This document shows positions 33,910 through 44,838 of a DNA stretch of 64,000 bases, piece after piece. The stretch's first letter is position 1, and each line of letters starts with the position of its first letter. This DNA is from Astragalus membranaceus. Its lineage: Eukaryota; Streptophyta; Magnoliopsida; Fabales; Fabaceae. The notes beneath the pieces were generated by a model. That model saw nothing but the letters and a program-made list of their open reading frames with translations. It was not told where the DNA came from and did not search any database. The DNA lies in contig CM076850.1 of NCBI GenBank assembly GCA_039519185.1, positions 157,648,462 to 157,712,461 on the forward strand, read 5' to 3'. Position numbers and translations under genes: made by a program.

Positions 33910-35160
33910 ATGGCTCCGATCTTACGTCATAGGACTATCCCGAATGTCGCTGAAGGACCGGTTCTGCAGCGGGTGACTCCAGAAGGAGTGGCAGTCACCT
34001 TACTCCTTAGCCCGGCGCATGCTCGAAGCTCGGCTACGGCTATGGTTCTTGGGAGTTCAGCCCGGAACCGACTTCCACCTCCCCCTCAGACGGTCCAGGT
34101 GCCGATCGATGCTGTTCAACGGCTCGTCCAGTTTCTACATCGGCAAGCCGAGGCCGACCAGCAGGAAAACCAACGCTACACCCAGTTATAAGCTAAGATT
34201 GCTGAGATCCGTGCTCGTAACATCCCGGATCGGATTTCCTCTCGGTGCAACTCTTCAAGTGGAAAGACTCATGGCAACAGGCGCCACCGATCTCTGGCTC
34301 AGAGGAGAGACTGTCATCGCTCTCCACCTCGTCGTAGAGGAGGGTGAGGATCGGAGACTCTCCCAAGTCGGACCCCTGATGATTCTTACTATCCCGAGGG
34401 TTCCCCTCGGTCCAGCTCGTTTCTGTTTTCCTCTTCTTTGAGGCGACATTCCAAAAGTCGGGAAAGATCCTCGAGGCAAGAACGTCGACGCACTCGCTCG
34501 CGGGGATCCCCCGACAAATATGGCTACCTACGGTCTCCACCCCTGGAGAGGTCGACAAAGCGCAAAGGACCCTTCACAAGTAAGATCGACTACTTTTCGG
34601 TGCCGAAGCACATCGAGAAACCCCCTGAAGGTCTGAGAATGCATGACGGGACTGGCGATCCGGACCGCCACCTCGACTATTGACACGATCATGCTATATC
34701 GGAACGTCCCGGAGGAAATGAAGTGCAGAATCTTCCCCCTCACACTTGAGAAGGTAGCCTCGGACTGGTTTAGATCTCTTAAACCAAACCCTATCTCTTC
34801 CTAGGATCAGCTGGCTAAGCTCTTCTCTGCTCAGTTTGCTCACTCCAAAAGCAAGCCCAAGCACCGGAAAGTCTTAGCGGCCATTCGGCAAGGCGAAAAC
34901 GCCCCTCTCCGAGACTACATTGAAAGATTCAATCGAGAAGCTACTCAAGTCCAACACCTGAATGACTCTTTTCGACTCTATTGTATGGAGGTCGGACTTC
35001 GTGAAGGAAGCTTATTCCAAACCAGCATCGGAGTGGATGAACCTAAGACTCTCGCAGAGTTCCTCTCGAGGTCTCAGAAGTACATCGATCATGAAGAAGG
35101 GGTCAACGCAGAAAGGTCACATGTCACCTAGGCCCCGAAATGAGCCTATGGGCGTAATGT
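33910..35160 (+). pseudogene. Gag of the gag-only element 1, several frames
   Basis: The start MAPILRHRTIPNVAEGP (ATG 33910) leads into a basic, arginine/serine-rich stretch. The gag core follows: DYFSVPKHIEKPPEGLRMHD, LTLEKVASDWFRSLKP, QLAKLFSAQFAHSKSK, LRDYIERFNREATQV and GLREGSLFQTSIG. At least three frame changes or stops (near 34191, 34683 and 34804) break it. It matches the retrotransposon gag family seen in Ty3/gypsy elements. Confidence 0.8.
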
Positions 35161-35452
35161 AATCCGATTTTGTAAATATTCAACCATCTAATATATATCT
35201 CGACTACGATTTTCCTCACACTGAGTGCTTAGTAAAAGTGAGTTCCGAAGTTGAAGAGAAGGATTTGGGATCAGTCGAACGATCGCCTTAAAATTCCACG
35301 CTAAATCTGAACCCAAGACACCGAGCTCGACATCGCTAGTGTCCGAGGTAGTGGCGACCCGTTGGGACGAGTTCAATTCGGTCCGAGCCCCAGAAGACTG
35401 TCCCAAGGGCTACGAAGATCTTTGGATTTCGAAGTCGCAAAGATTACTGGCT

Positions 35453-36160
35453 GAGGCTGCCATTACCCTGAAGGGAGAGTTCGATCTGGGCCGAGTCCTG
35501 GTAAACTGCCCTAAAGGCGACATTAAACTGACACCTCGAGTCCCTAAGGTGGTCACGTTTTAACATGGCCGAGGCTACCATTATCCTGAAGGGCGAATTC
35601 GATCCGAGCCGAGTCTTGGTAAACTACCCTGAAGGCGACACTAAACTGACACCTCGAGTCCCTCAGGTGGTCACGTTTTAACATGGCCGAGGCTGCCATT
35701 ACCCTGAAGGGCGAGTTCGATCCGGGCCGAGTTCTGGTAAACTGCCTTGAAGGCGACATTAAACTGACACCTCGAGTCCCTCAGGTGGTCACGTTTTAAT
35801 ATGGCCGAGGCTGCCATTACCCTGAAGGGCGAGTTCGATCCGGGCCATGTCCTGGTAAACTACCTTGAAGGCGACACTAAACTGACACCTCGAGTCCCTC
35901 AGGTGGTCACATTTTAACATGGCCGAGGCTGCCATTACCCTATAGGGCAAGTTCGATCCGGGCCGAGTCCTGGTAAACTGCTCCGAAGGCAGCACTTAAC
36001 TGACACCTCGAGTCCCTCCGGTGGTCACGTTTTAACATGGCCGAGGCTTCCATTACCCTGAAAGTTGAGTTCGATTCGGGCCGAGTCCCGGTGAACTGCC
36101 CTGATGGCGACATTAAGTTGACACCTCGAGTCCCTCAGGTGGTCACGTCATTCCCGGACT
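35453..36160 (+). repeat. 118-bp tandem repeat, six copies
   Basis: The marker GAGGCTGCCATTACCCTGAA (or a close variant) occurs at 35453, 35571, 35689, 35807, 35925 and 36043, an exact 118-bp period. Each unit ends with CTCGAGTCCCTCAGGTGGTC then ACGTTTTAACATGGCC. The period is not a multiple of three, so it is not a coding repeat. It lies between gag and the right LTR. Confidence 0.93.
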
Positions 36161-36738
36161 CTCTGAGGCTGGGGGCATAAACCTTCGTAGGCACAAGCCC
36201 GACCTCGAAAAAGATCGCAATTTCAAGACCCAAATCTCTGGCACTCTGAGGTTTGGGGCAGACACCCTCAAAGGTATAAGCCCGGCCTCGAAGAAGGTCA
36301 CCGCGAAGGTCCGACCTCAATTTCAAAACTCTCACGAAGCCCGGACAAGCTTACAAGTCTAGATCGCCTCACTAGCGATCGACCCGACTTGGGGGGAACT
36401 GTTACAGATTGGGCTCAATCCTCAATTCTAAGGCCCAATGCCCAAAGGCAGATCCATTAACCATTGGTGGAGATCAAAGACCTAGATCCAATGGTTCACA
36501 TTGATTCGCAAAGCCTATGGATAAGCATTCAATGCAACGCTCAAAGTACACACTCTTTCCTACAATCTTACCTCTAATTAGTTCTTTAGCTGAGTTGAGC
36601 GTCGGAGTGTCCTCGCAGATACCACCTGCCCCGGATCGGATACGGAACTCGGTTGATCAAAACCATTTACTACCAACTATCTCGGATCGGACCTTGTGTC
36701 TAAGATCGGATACAAGTCCAGAGATATGGTACAGAACA

Positions 36739-38280
36739 CTATTATATTCGGATGAGGTGTTGGGCCTTAAGCCTAGTGCACTTTTTCATAAGTCCGTGTC
36801 AGGTCTTAAGCTTTTAGATAATGTCAAGTATTCAATTAAAGTAAATTTCCTATAAATGTCATATCAAGGATAATATATCTGTGCATATGCACGAGTGTTG
36901 TCGTGTTATTTTTATAAATAGACGTAGACATAATTTAATTAGTCCGAACATTAACTCGTGAAAATCAAGACTAATTTAAAGTAGATAAACAAAAAGTTTC
37001 AAATTGTAATTGAGTTAGTCCGAATATTACCTCGTGAACATTTACCAGCAATGTGTAATATTTCTCGTAGAGATGAGAAGACAAAATTGTATTAAAGTTT
37101 CAAAATTTCCAAATTGAAATATTTCCCGTATAGACTAAATAAAACTTATTTATAGTCAAAAATAAAATATTAAAAATGAAGGTGACATGTAGATGAAATT
37201 AAAGTAGATATATTGTGAAAAATAGAAGAATAAGATAGAGTTAGAGGAAGAAAGAGGAGGAGAGAGCGAAAAAATGTATGAGAAAGATTGAAAAAGTTTG
37301 GAAAATATATGAGAGTGTGATAAGTAATATTTCTTGTAGAGATTAGAAAACAAAATTGTAGTAAAGTTACAAATTTTACAAATTGTAATATTTTCCGTAG
37401 AAACTAAATAAAACTTATTGACAGAGAAAAAAAGGGATATTAAAAAACTGAAGGAGACATGTAGATGAAATTAAAGTAGATATATTCTGAAAAATAGAAA
37501 TATGAGATAGAGTTATTGGAAGAAACGGGAGGAGAGAGTGAAAAAATGTATGAGAAATAGTGAAAAAGTTTGAAAAAGTATATGAGAGAGAGTGAAAAGG
37601 TGAAAAAGTTTGAAAAAAGTGTGAGAGTATGAAAAGTTTGAAAAAGTGAAATTACATAAATATCCTAAAATTGTTTATTTGAGAAAAGAGTAAGATTGAT
37701 AATTTGGTAGTAGGTTAATGTTATAGATAGATAGTAGATATTAAAGTAGATATATTGTGAAAAATAGAAAAAATGAGATAGAGTTAGAGGAAGAAAAAGG
37801 AGGGAGTGAAAAAATGTGTAAGAAAGACTGAAAAAGTTTGAAAAAGTATATGAGATGGAGTGAAAAAGTTTGAAAAAAGTCTGAGAGATGGTGAAAGAGT
37901 TTGAAAAAGTGTGAAAAAATGAAAAAATTTGAAAAAGTGAAAAAGTAAAATTAGATAAATATCCTAAAATTGTTTAATTAGGAAAATGGTAAGATTGATA
38001 TTTTGATAGTAGGTTATGATTTGGACGGAGTGCTATGTAGCCGTGTTATATTGAGTATTGGTCTTTAAATACAAGTTGTAAATCAAAGTTTTTCCTATAA
38101 CATAATATTGATAGTAACTGTTGCGAGCCCATTATCCAAGACTCACAATTACATTACTGTTGCGTAAGTACTGAAAGCTTCAATGTAAAAGGGAGAGAAA
38201 TTGATTCTCATTTCTAGTAAAGTAGTGAAGACAATTGATTGAATGAATAAGGTTCTGTCGATCTTCCCATTCCTATTCAA
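36739..38280. other. AT-rich spacer with a purine-rich tandem repeat
   Basis: From about 37050 to 38000 a unit of roughly 270-280 bp recurs about three times ('aaagtagatatattgtgaaaaatagaa' at about 37200, 37480 and 37740, then 'gagatagagtta', 'ggaggagagagtgaaaaaatg', and repeated 'tgaaaaagtttg'). No gene. Past 38010 the sequence is unassigned. Confidence 0.6.
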
Positions 38281-38643
38281 GAGATGGGAAAGGGAAGGTT
38301 CATTTTCTGATCTTTCAGACCCTTTTACATTGCTACATGTCTTCTTTTGATTTTCAATTTCGTTTTTTGATTTTTTTAATTTTTTATGTAATTCGCGTCA
38401 TTGAACAAGCCCAATTTGTCACAAAACTATGTTTACTATAATAGCGGAATTTCTTTGACCATGAATTTCGGAAATTTCATTCCAGCAGATTTGCCTACTG
38501 ATTTTGTATTTGATGCCTTTTGTGCATGTTGCTGGGCATTATTAATTTTTCAAGAACCTCCAATCTTGTCACAGTAGGGTATACAAACGCTAAAAGTGGA
38601 TCTGGACTGTGGACTGGCACTGTGGGATGAAATCTTTTTCATA
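38281..38643. repeat. Paralogous copy of 19380-19790, left part
   Basis: Matches such as 'ttttctgatctttcag.cccttttacat', 'tttcaagaacctccaatcttgtc' and 'cactgtgggatgaaatcttttt' correspond in order to 19390-19780. The copy is interrupted by MULE 2 and resumes at 42065-42487. Confidence 0.7.
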
Positions 38644-38719
38644 ATATGACAAGGTTTTTTTTTGTACCCCCGTGATTTCATACTATAACCCCACATATTT
38701 TTTATTCCCACAATGCCCC

Positions 38720-39020
38720 TAATTAAAAGGTACTAACGGATTTATCTAACCCAAAGATAATTATGTTTCTGGTAAAACAACATAACGAAATTATGTTGCT
38801 TTTAGTTAAATTCGTTTTTGGAAAAAAATAAGCCAACGGAAGTAGGTAAACCAAACATACATCCGTCTTTTAAATTTAGAACAACGGAATTACATAATGC
38901 CAATTTACTTCCGTCTTCATAAGGTTTCAATAACGGAATTACCAACTTCTAACGTAATTTCGTTTTGTATTTTCTCAAAACAGATTTACCTAGTGAATTG
39001 ATAAATCTGTTTGCATTATT
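38720..39020. repeat. MULE 2 left subterminal repeats
   Basis: Repeated ACGGAATTAC, ACGGAAGTAG and reverse-strand versions (ACTTCCGT, AAATTCGTT, AAATCTGTT). Similar ACGGAAGTA/TACTTCCG/ACGGATTTA motifs recur near the other end (about 41720-41910). Confidence 0.65.
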
Positions 39021-39157
39021 TGAACTAATGGATTTGACTGACAATTTTGATTCACGGCCCACTTTTGCTCGTCTTGGTAACTGTGCCCCAACAGATATAT
39101 TTTTAACGGTGTAGATCGCACCGACAATATCAACAGTGGATAATCAGTGACGATTGC

Positions 39158-39165
39158 TATAAATA
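39158..39165 (+). promoter_or_regulatory. Candidate TATA box of the PB1-like gene
   Basis: TATAAATA 46 bp upstream of the ATG at 39211, inside MULE 2. Confidence 0.5.
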
Positions 39166-39210
39166 CCAAAATTCACCCTCATTCTTTTCACACCAACATT
39201 TCACTCCAAA

Positions 39211-39624
39211 ATGAACATTTGTTCCACTCAGTACTCAAGCGACAATAGACTTACCGCTATTCACTATGGCGGCCAAATCACCATAAGAGAAGATGGTGTC
39301 TTCTTCTCATGTCCAAAGCCTATTTTATGCAGGCTCCGCGACGACATCACCTTCGACGGTTTGAAAGATAAAGTGGAGATCAAAGTTCAAGTGATTGGTG
39401 ATGACCATGAGGTTATTAGTATTACTTATCGCAAACCCGATCGTCTAGATGATGACAACATTTACTTCTCGCCCATGAGGATCAAGACTGATGACGACGT
39501 ACGAATCATGTTGAACATCCATGGCATGCTTAAGAATCGTAGGCCTTTGGAGCTGTACGTGGAGACTCAACGGAGCGTCAATGAGATTATACGCCGTTGT
39601 TGTGTTGGAGGACCGGGAGTTTAA
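39211..39624 (+). CDS. Small PB1-like protein (Mutator-transposase N-terminal domain type)
   Basis: An intact 137-codon ORF. It shares with the MULE 1 copy the start CSTQYSSDNRLTAIHYGG, an 'ITxxxLKxK' block, ISITYRKPDRLDDDN, an acidic TDDDVRIML and a terminal LELYVETQ. The GG after the first strand and the DDDV/ELYVE signature are typical of the N-terminal domain of plant Mutator transposases. The rest of a transposase is absent. That two copies in elements with different TIRs are both open argues they are, or recently were, under selection. It is convergent with the PMD gene, with about 190 bp between stops. Confidence 0.72.
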   Translation: MNICSTQYSSDNRLTAIHYGGQITIREDGVFFSCPKPILCRLRDDITFDGLKDKVEIKVQVIGDDHEVISITYRKPDRLDDDNIYFSPMRIKTDDDVRIMLNIHGMLKNRRPLELYVETQRSVNEIIRRCCVGGPGV

Positions 39625-39813
39625 GAACTGCATTTGTTGTTGTTTATGTTTTAACATTTATGTTGTAACATTTATGTTTTACTTTTTATGTTTGCATCAA
39701 TGAAAATAAATTTTTAATTTAACTAGTCTAATATAATAACGGAAAAATACTAATAAGAAATACATAAATCATGGTGTTTAAATGGCACAATACAACAACA
39801 ACAACAACAAAAA

Positions 39814-41690
39814 TCAATCCTCTCCATCTGCCAAATCAATCAAGACCCGGATCACTCTGTACGACTGAGAGTTTGGACGAAGGTCTCCGGACTGAAGCAC
39901 CATCCGAAACTGCTAGCTCATAATCCTCAGTCTCTCCTCAGGTCCCATCACACCTGGGTCTGTTGTTGCTAGTGCCGCTGGTACTGCTGGAAGGAGACAG
40001 GGAACAGATACCCTAACGTACCATGGCAAGTAAGTCTGATGAACCTCACCAACCTCCCTCTCACCAGTAGTCGTGCTAAAAACCTCCTAGACAGTGTCAC
40101 TCCATCTGGACAATCGCATCATGACTTCATTAAACCCTGGACGACGCTGAAGCAGCTCACGAGGGATGACCTGGACGTATCCAAATTGCCAGAGGCACCT
40201 ATCCGACCTGTAGGGGACAGTGATGTCCTCCCAGCTAAAAAAAACCCTATATAATGAGATCTGCTCAAAGGGTCTCCAGATGACATCAGCAAGTGACAAA
40301 GCATCAATCCTCCTACGGTACTCCTCTAGCTTCACAACATCTGTCTTCCTCCTCTTCCAAAACCCACACTGTGCCTCGGTGGTGGTCCCAGTGGTACCCC
40401 GCACACATATCCGAGGAAAGTACTTAAAGATCCATGTCTGAAATGAATAAATAAACAATATCGTTAAAAATAAAATATAAAAAATAAAAAAAAACTCGTT
40501 AAAAATAAAAAAATTAACTTACCATGAACAGCGTCGCATACCCCCCTAACTGACAGCTATCCTCCATACAAGCAAAGTTCAACTGGTCATACAAGAATGC
40601 CAAGGCTGCTGGACCCCATGCCCATGAGCTAACTGTGGTGACGTCCTCCAGTAAATGCAACCACTTAGCCCCAACTCTGGTTCCAGTCTTGCTACAAAAT
40701 ATAGTCATCCCCAAAAAAAGCATTAAGAATGCCCTGGCAGCAAGAATCCGCTGGTCCTGTGAAATGTGGCACTTGCAGACATCCAGTATCCAATCAAACC
40801 GGAAATATGCCCCCTGTTGGCAATAGTCTCCTCTATAGCCTCAGCAAAAGTCACCCCTAGATAATCCACAGTCAGCTGAATGACATCATCAATAGTAACA
40901 GAGTTGGGGGGATCTGTAATATCTGCCAGTCAATGGTTGATGAAGCAGACATGACACGTCATCCAAAGTAATCGTGATTTCATCAAATGGTAGGTGAAAT
41001 GACGATGTCTCTGGGTGCCATCTCTCTACAAAAGCAGATAGCAACTCATGATCAACCGTGGTTAGAGCTGAAAAGACGATAGGCCCTAATCCAGAATGCT
41101 GAATATGATAATTAAAGCCATGACTCTGTGATAGAGGGGCCAAATTTTTCTGGATTTTGTTGCCATGTGCAGTTACTTTCAATTTATCCTGCAACTGAAT
41201 TGAAAATAAATAAACTTACTTAAACTATTTATCTATAAATTTATATAATAAGACTATGTGAATAAATATATTAAATTATTTTTACCTGGCCTCCGAGAAT
41301 CTTAGATGCTACATGAGCATCAAATGAAGTGAGCAAAGAACCATCCATAGGTCCTATCCGAGCATGCTGCTCATCGACATCCTCATCATGGTACTGCTGC
41401 TGGTACTGATGGTACTCCGGCTGGTGATGGTGCTCCGGCTGAAACTGCTCCTCATCCTCCTCCATGTGCTGCTGGTACTCCTGAGCAGCCTGCTCCTCAT
41501 CCTCCACAGGCTTCTCTCGTCTTTGGGCGCGTCTATGTCGGTTAGACGCATGTCCGGCTTCTCTGATCCGAGTCTGTGTACTCACCGGAGTTTCTTCCGG
41601 TTCACCACCACCCGACCGTGAAGATTGCCCCCGCAATATCAATCCTGGTGAATTACGGGGAATTCTGCCACCGACTCTAGTACGAGCCAC
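39814..41690 (-). pseudogene. Plant mobile domain (MAIN-like) gene, decayed
   Basis: Minus-strand exon 1 (41690-41286) starts MARTRVGGRIP and has a glutamine/glutamate/histidine-rich linker, ending at a GTAAAA donor. Exon 2 starts at 41188 and carries the PMD core (VDHELLSAFVERWHPETSSF, HLPFDEITITLDDVSCLLHQ). Later blocks are in different frames: MLFLGMTIFCSKTGTRVGAK and WAWGPAALAFLYDQLNFA (40723-40514), then WIFKYFPRICVRG and SLYRVFFSWEDITVPY (40458-40087), and a tail to about 39814. Frameshifts and stops near 40925, 40087 and 39905 indicate a pseudogene. This copy retains the mid-domain that MULE 1's PMD gene lacks. Confidence 0.78.
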
Positions 41691-42064
41691 TGCAAAAAAT
41701 TCAAAAATAAATAAATTAGAATCCTACGGATTTAGCGTAGATTCGTTGGCCATTTTTGAACATACAGACGTATGTAATTCCATCCAGCCTAACATATTTA
41801 TATAATTCCGCCGCGTTGCAGACAAAATGACATACTTCCGCATCGTGTTTTTTTTGCCTGCGGATTTACGTAAATCCGTTAAACGGAAGTACCTACTTCT
41901 GTGAAGAGAAAAAATTTGACTTACTTTTTCTCTGAAACGGATGTAAGTGAGGGAATGATAAATATTTTAGGATTTTGTAAAAACTAATTGGTAATTTGGT
42001 TCTTTCACATGCATCGTGGGGGTATAGTATGAAACCGTGGGGGTAAAAAAAAGCCATGTGACAA

Positions 42065-42487
42065 AGGGGGCATATATGAGGTTAGTGACCCCAATCTAAT
42101 TGCAAGATGGTTGCTTTTTGCCATGATTTTTGTAATCGGTTGGATATCTTGATTTGGCGACCTTCAACTAAATTGTAAAAGTTGGATGACGGACTTAGTG
42201 CTATTTTAATATGAATTTTTTCCATAATTTACGAGATGGTTTTTACTGTGATTTGATGACCCCAAACGAAATTTGGGCAACGGGAACAAGAAAGTGTGTA
42301 CTTGTGTCGGATTAGCCTATTTTGCCACACCATAATTTGTTATTCACGGTGTAAATTCGGAAGGAATGCTTGAACCATTGATGACCCTGGACGTAGGTGC
42401 TATTGCAGTATGAGTTCTTTATCTTAATGTATAACCTAGATGGTAAAAATGTAGCTCTGCTAGGCTGCTAACCCTCAAGTCCAATTA
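42065..42487. repeat. Paralogous copy of the duplicated region, right part
   Basis: Resumes after MULE 2 with 'catatatgaggttagtgacccc', matching 'catatacgtggctagtaacccc' at 19796, and ends abruptly after 'ctcaagtccaatt' (compare 21240). Confidence 0.7.
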
Positions 42488-42729
42488 AACGTGGTTTGGT
42501 TTGGTTGGCTTCCATTAAAAAGTTCAAACCACTCCAATCCGAATCATTGCGGTTTGGATTGCGGATAACTCGATTTTTACAAGTCAAAAAAGAAAATTTG
42601 ATTTAAAGTCAAATTAATTGTAAATCCAAATATTAAAAAACAAAATAATAATGTAATTATTATTTTATTCACATGTAAACTACCAAACTTAAAATGTAGT
42701 AATATTAAAAATAGAAGTTAGATGGAAAA
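42488..42729. mobile_element. TE remnant flanking the Cassandra insertion (left part)
   Basis: The break after 'ctcaagtccaatt' relative to the paralog marks an insertion boundary. The 'ggtttggtttggttgg' motifs here and at 52740-52815 (ending TTTGGACACCCCTAC) look like a hAT-type MITE split by Cassandra. A matching left TIR was not seen. Confidence 0.35.
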
Positions 42730-43138
42730 TGTGACATCTGTGGCTGACGAGGGCGGGGAGTGATCGTCGGTGCTCAAAAGTTGGCATGGACAAAGAGCGG
42801 CTCCTGACAGCTTCTAGGCGAAGGGACACGTGAATGAACAGAATACGCACCGGAATGAGATGGATCCTGAGACTGTGCAGGTATGGGACTGTACAGTTTA
42901 ATGAAGACTTAAAAGAATTGATCTGGACTACCTATATAACAAGATGCATCTTCTTTGCGGGGAGCCCTTCCCATAAGAACTCCATAGTTAAGCGTGCTTG
43001 GCTTGGAGTAGTAGTGGGATGAGTGACATTCTGGGAAGTTTTCTAGAAAGCATGCAAGTGAGGACAACGCATGCTGGAAAGACACGTGTTGGTTTGTGGG
43101 GGCAATTGACAGTTCAGAAAGCAGTCTGGGATGTTCCA
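42730..43138 (+). repeat. Cassandra left LTR with 5S rRNA-like domain
   Basis: The 5S-like part covers about 42943-43045. It includes an upstream TATATAA, the box A equivalent AGTTAAGCGTGCTTGG (42986-43001), GAGTAGTAGT, and the box C equivalent GGATGAGTGACATTCTGGGA (43018-43037). It is diverged from a genuine 5S gene. Confidence 0.9.
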
Positions 43139-43440
43139 AATGGTATCAGAGCATCAGACCTCTCTCAATACGGTGCGGAAGCTGGTGGGCATGTGACATC
43201 CGTGGCTGACGAGGGCGGGGAGTGATCGTCGGTGCTCAAAAGTTGGCACGGACAAAGAGCGGCTCCTGGCAGCTTCTAGGCGAAGGGACATGTGAATGAA
43301 CCGAATACGCATCAGAATGAGATGGATCCTGAGGCTGTGCAGGTATGGGACTGTACAGTTGAAGGAAGGCTTAAAATAATTGATTTGGACTACCTATATA
43401 ACAAGATGCATCTTCTTTTTGGGAGCCCTTCCCATAAGAA

Positions 43441-44641
43441 TGTTGACTCTCTGTCATATGATGCAAGTTGTCCAATTTTAGGACCAAATTGTGCAGGGTT
43501 TTGATTGTATTATAGTCATTATCTGGGGATTTAGCTTAGTATTAGAATTTTGTAGTAGGAAGTCAAATTGTAAGCCATTCCTGCATTATTGGAGTTATTT
43601 TGTACTTGAAGACCTCCAATTGGTGTGTTATCATTCGGCGAACCAGACACTTGCCCGGAAATGCAGCACAATTGGGAAGACTCAAGTTTCTGTTCAATAT
43701 CGCGTCGCGACCAAGAGGGTTCGCGTCGCGATGGAAGCCTGATGCAGGAGCAACCTACAATTCTGTCCAATATCGCGTCGCGACGCGATGGCTTGCTGAA
43801 ATTAGGGTTTTAATTCAGTTTTTGCGTTTTTGAAAGGAGCTGGGTCAATTGGAGCGCAGCAGACGTTTTGGGAGCAGAGAAAAGCCAGATCCTGGGAGCT
43901 TTTCACCACTTGGGAACGAGGGTTGAAGGTTCCTATGTCTATCTTTACTTGTAATGCTTTCTCTACTCTAGTTATGTCTCTATTCACCATGTGTAACTAA
44001 TTCTCTAAGATTAGGAAGAGATGATTCTTCCCGAACCTATGTTATGGATACTTTGTTATGGTTAATACAATTAGTTGTTTGAATGATCATAAGTCTATGC
44101 CTCTGATCGTAATGTTTTATAGTTACATATGATAATTATAATGATTTAGGTTATGTGATCGCATAGGGATATGGGTTGCATGCTGGATATGGGGTATTAG
44201 ATCATGTACTTGTGATCACCATAGAAATATGGGGTTGGATGCATGAATTCTTTATTTCTTAAGTTTATTGCTTTACCGGTTGGCATGATTCACCTAAGGA
44301 ATTAGGGTAACTCAACTAGGTAAAAGGGGTTCTGAGGCAAGGAATTGTCCTTAACCTACTATAGTGAATTGAATCTGGTAATTCAAACAATTAATCTGTA
44401 ATTAGCTGAAGGTTCGTAACATAGGTGAAGGGAGAGGATTCGACACCTAATCGCTTTGTCTCGCTATTTCAACAACAGTTTTATTTTTTGCGTTACACAA
44501 TTACAACTCGAATCAATTGTCACAATCTAGAATTAATCAAATTTTCTACTGTTACAACACGCAATCCCTGTGGAATCGACCGGTTCTTACCGTTTTTACT
44601 ATTACTTGCAACGTTTCGGTACACTTCCTGAATTGTTAACA
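43441..44641 (+). repeat. Athila 5' LTR
   Basis: 1201 bp, TG..CA. Contains CGCGTCGCGACGCGATGG, a CG-rich palindromic block absent from surrounding AT-rich DNA, near 43770. Confidence 0.93.
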
Positions 44642-44838
44642 AGTTTTTGGCGCCGTTGCCGGGGATTGTTGACTTTGTTGTCGACAAGGCAAACGAGTTG
44701 ATTCTAGATTTTTATTTTTTGTTTTATTTTATAGTTACTTAATTTGGCTACTTGTTGGATTTCTTGAACTGGTTAACGTTTGCTTAGTGTTTCCAAGAAC
44801 TGTTTATCCAGGGGGCACAGGTACATTCAGTGAAAAGA

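Larger units (their letters stand above)
33527..36738 (+). mobile_element. Gag-only (TR-GAG-like) LTR retrotransposon 1
   Basis: LTRs at 33527-33849 (323 bp) and 36400-36738 (339 bp) start TGTTA and end ACA. The left one lacks a 16-bp block. The primer-binding site TGGCGACCACAGTGGG follows the left LTR directly, and GGGGGGAAC precedes the right one. The interior is only 2.55 kb: a decayed gag and a 118-bp tandem array, with no protease, RT or integrase. Flanking 5-mers ctggt and ctatt match at only three of five positions, so the duplication is eroded or the element recombined. The family resembles non-autonomous Ty3/gypsy (Tat-type) elements. Confidence 0.88.
38653..42055. mobile_element. 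Mutator-like element 2 carrying PMD and PB1-like genes
   Basis: The left end GGTTTTTTTTTGTACCCCC continues to TTTCATACTATAACCCCAC. The right end reverse-complements to GGCTTTTTTTTACCCCCAC and TTTCATACTATACCCCCAC, giving imperfect TIRs of about 45 bp. A 9-bp duplication with one mismatch, atatgacaa (38644-38652) and atgtgacaa (42056-42064), flanks it. The cargo is convergent: PB1-like gene (+) then PMD gene (-), the same pair as in MULE 1. No transposase was seen. Confidence 0.9.

Noticed and set aside
35553..35995. Repeated minus-strand ORFs of about 68 codons
   Set aside because: Shadow frames of the 118-bp tandem array.
42943..43045. 5S rRNA gene
   Set aside because: Boxes A and C are recognisable but diverged, and the segment lies within a 409-bp repeat with retrotransposon primer-binding site and TSDs, so it is the Cassandra LTR domain and not a 5S gene.
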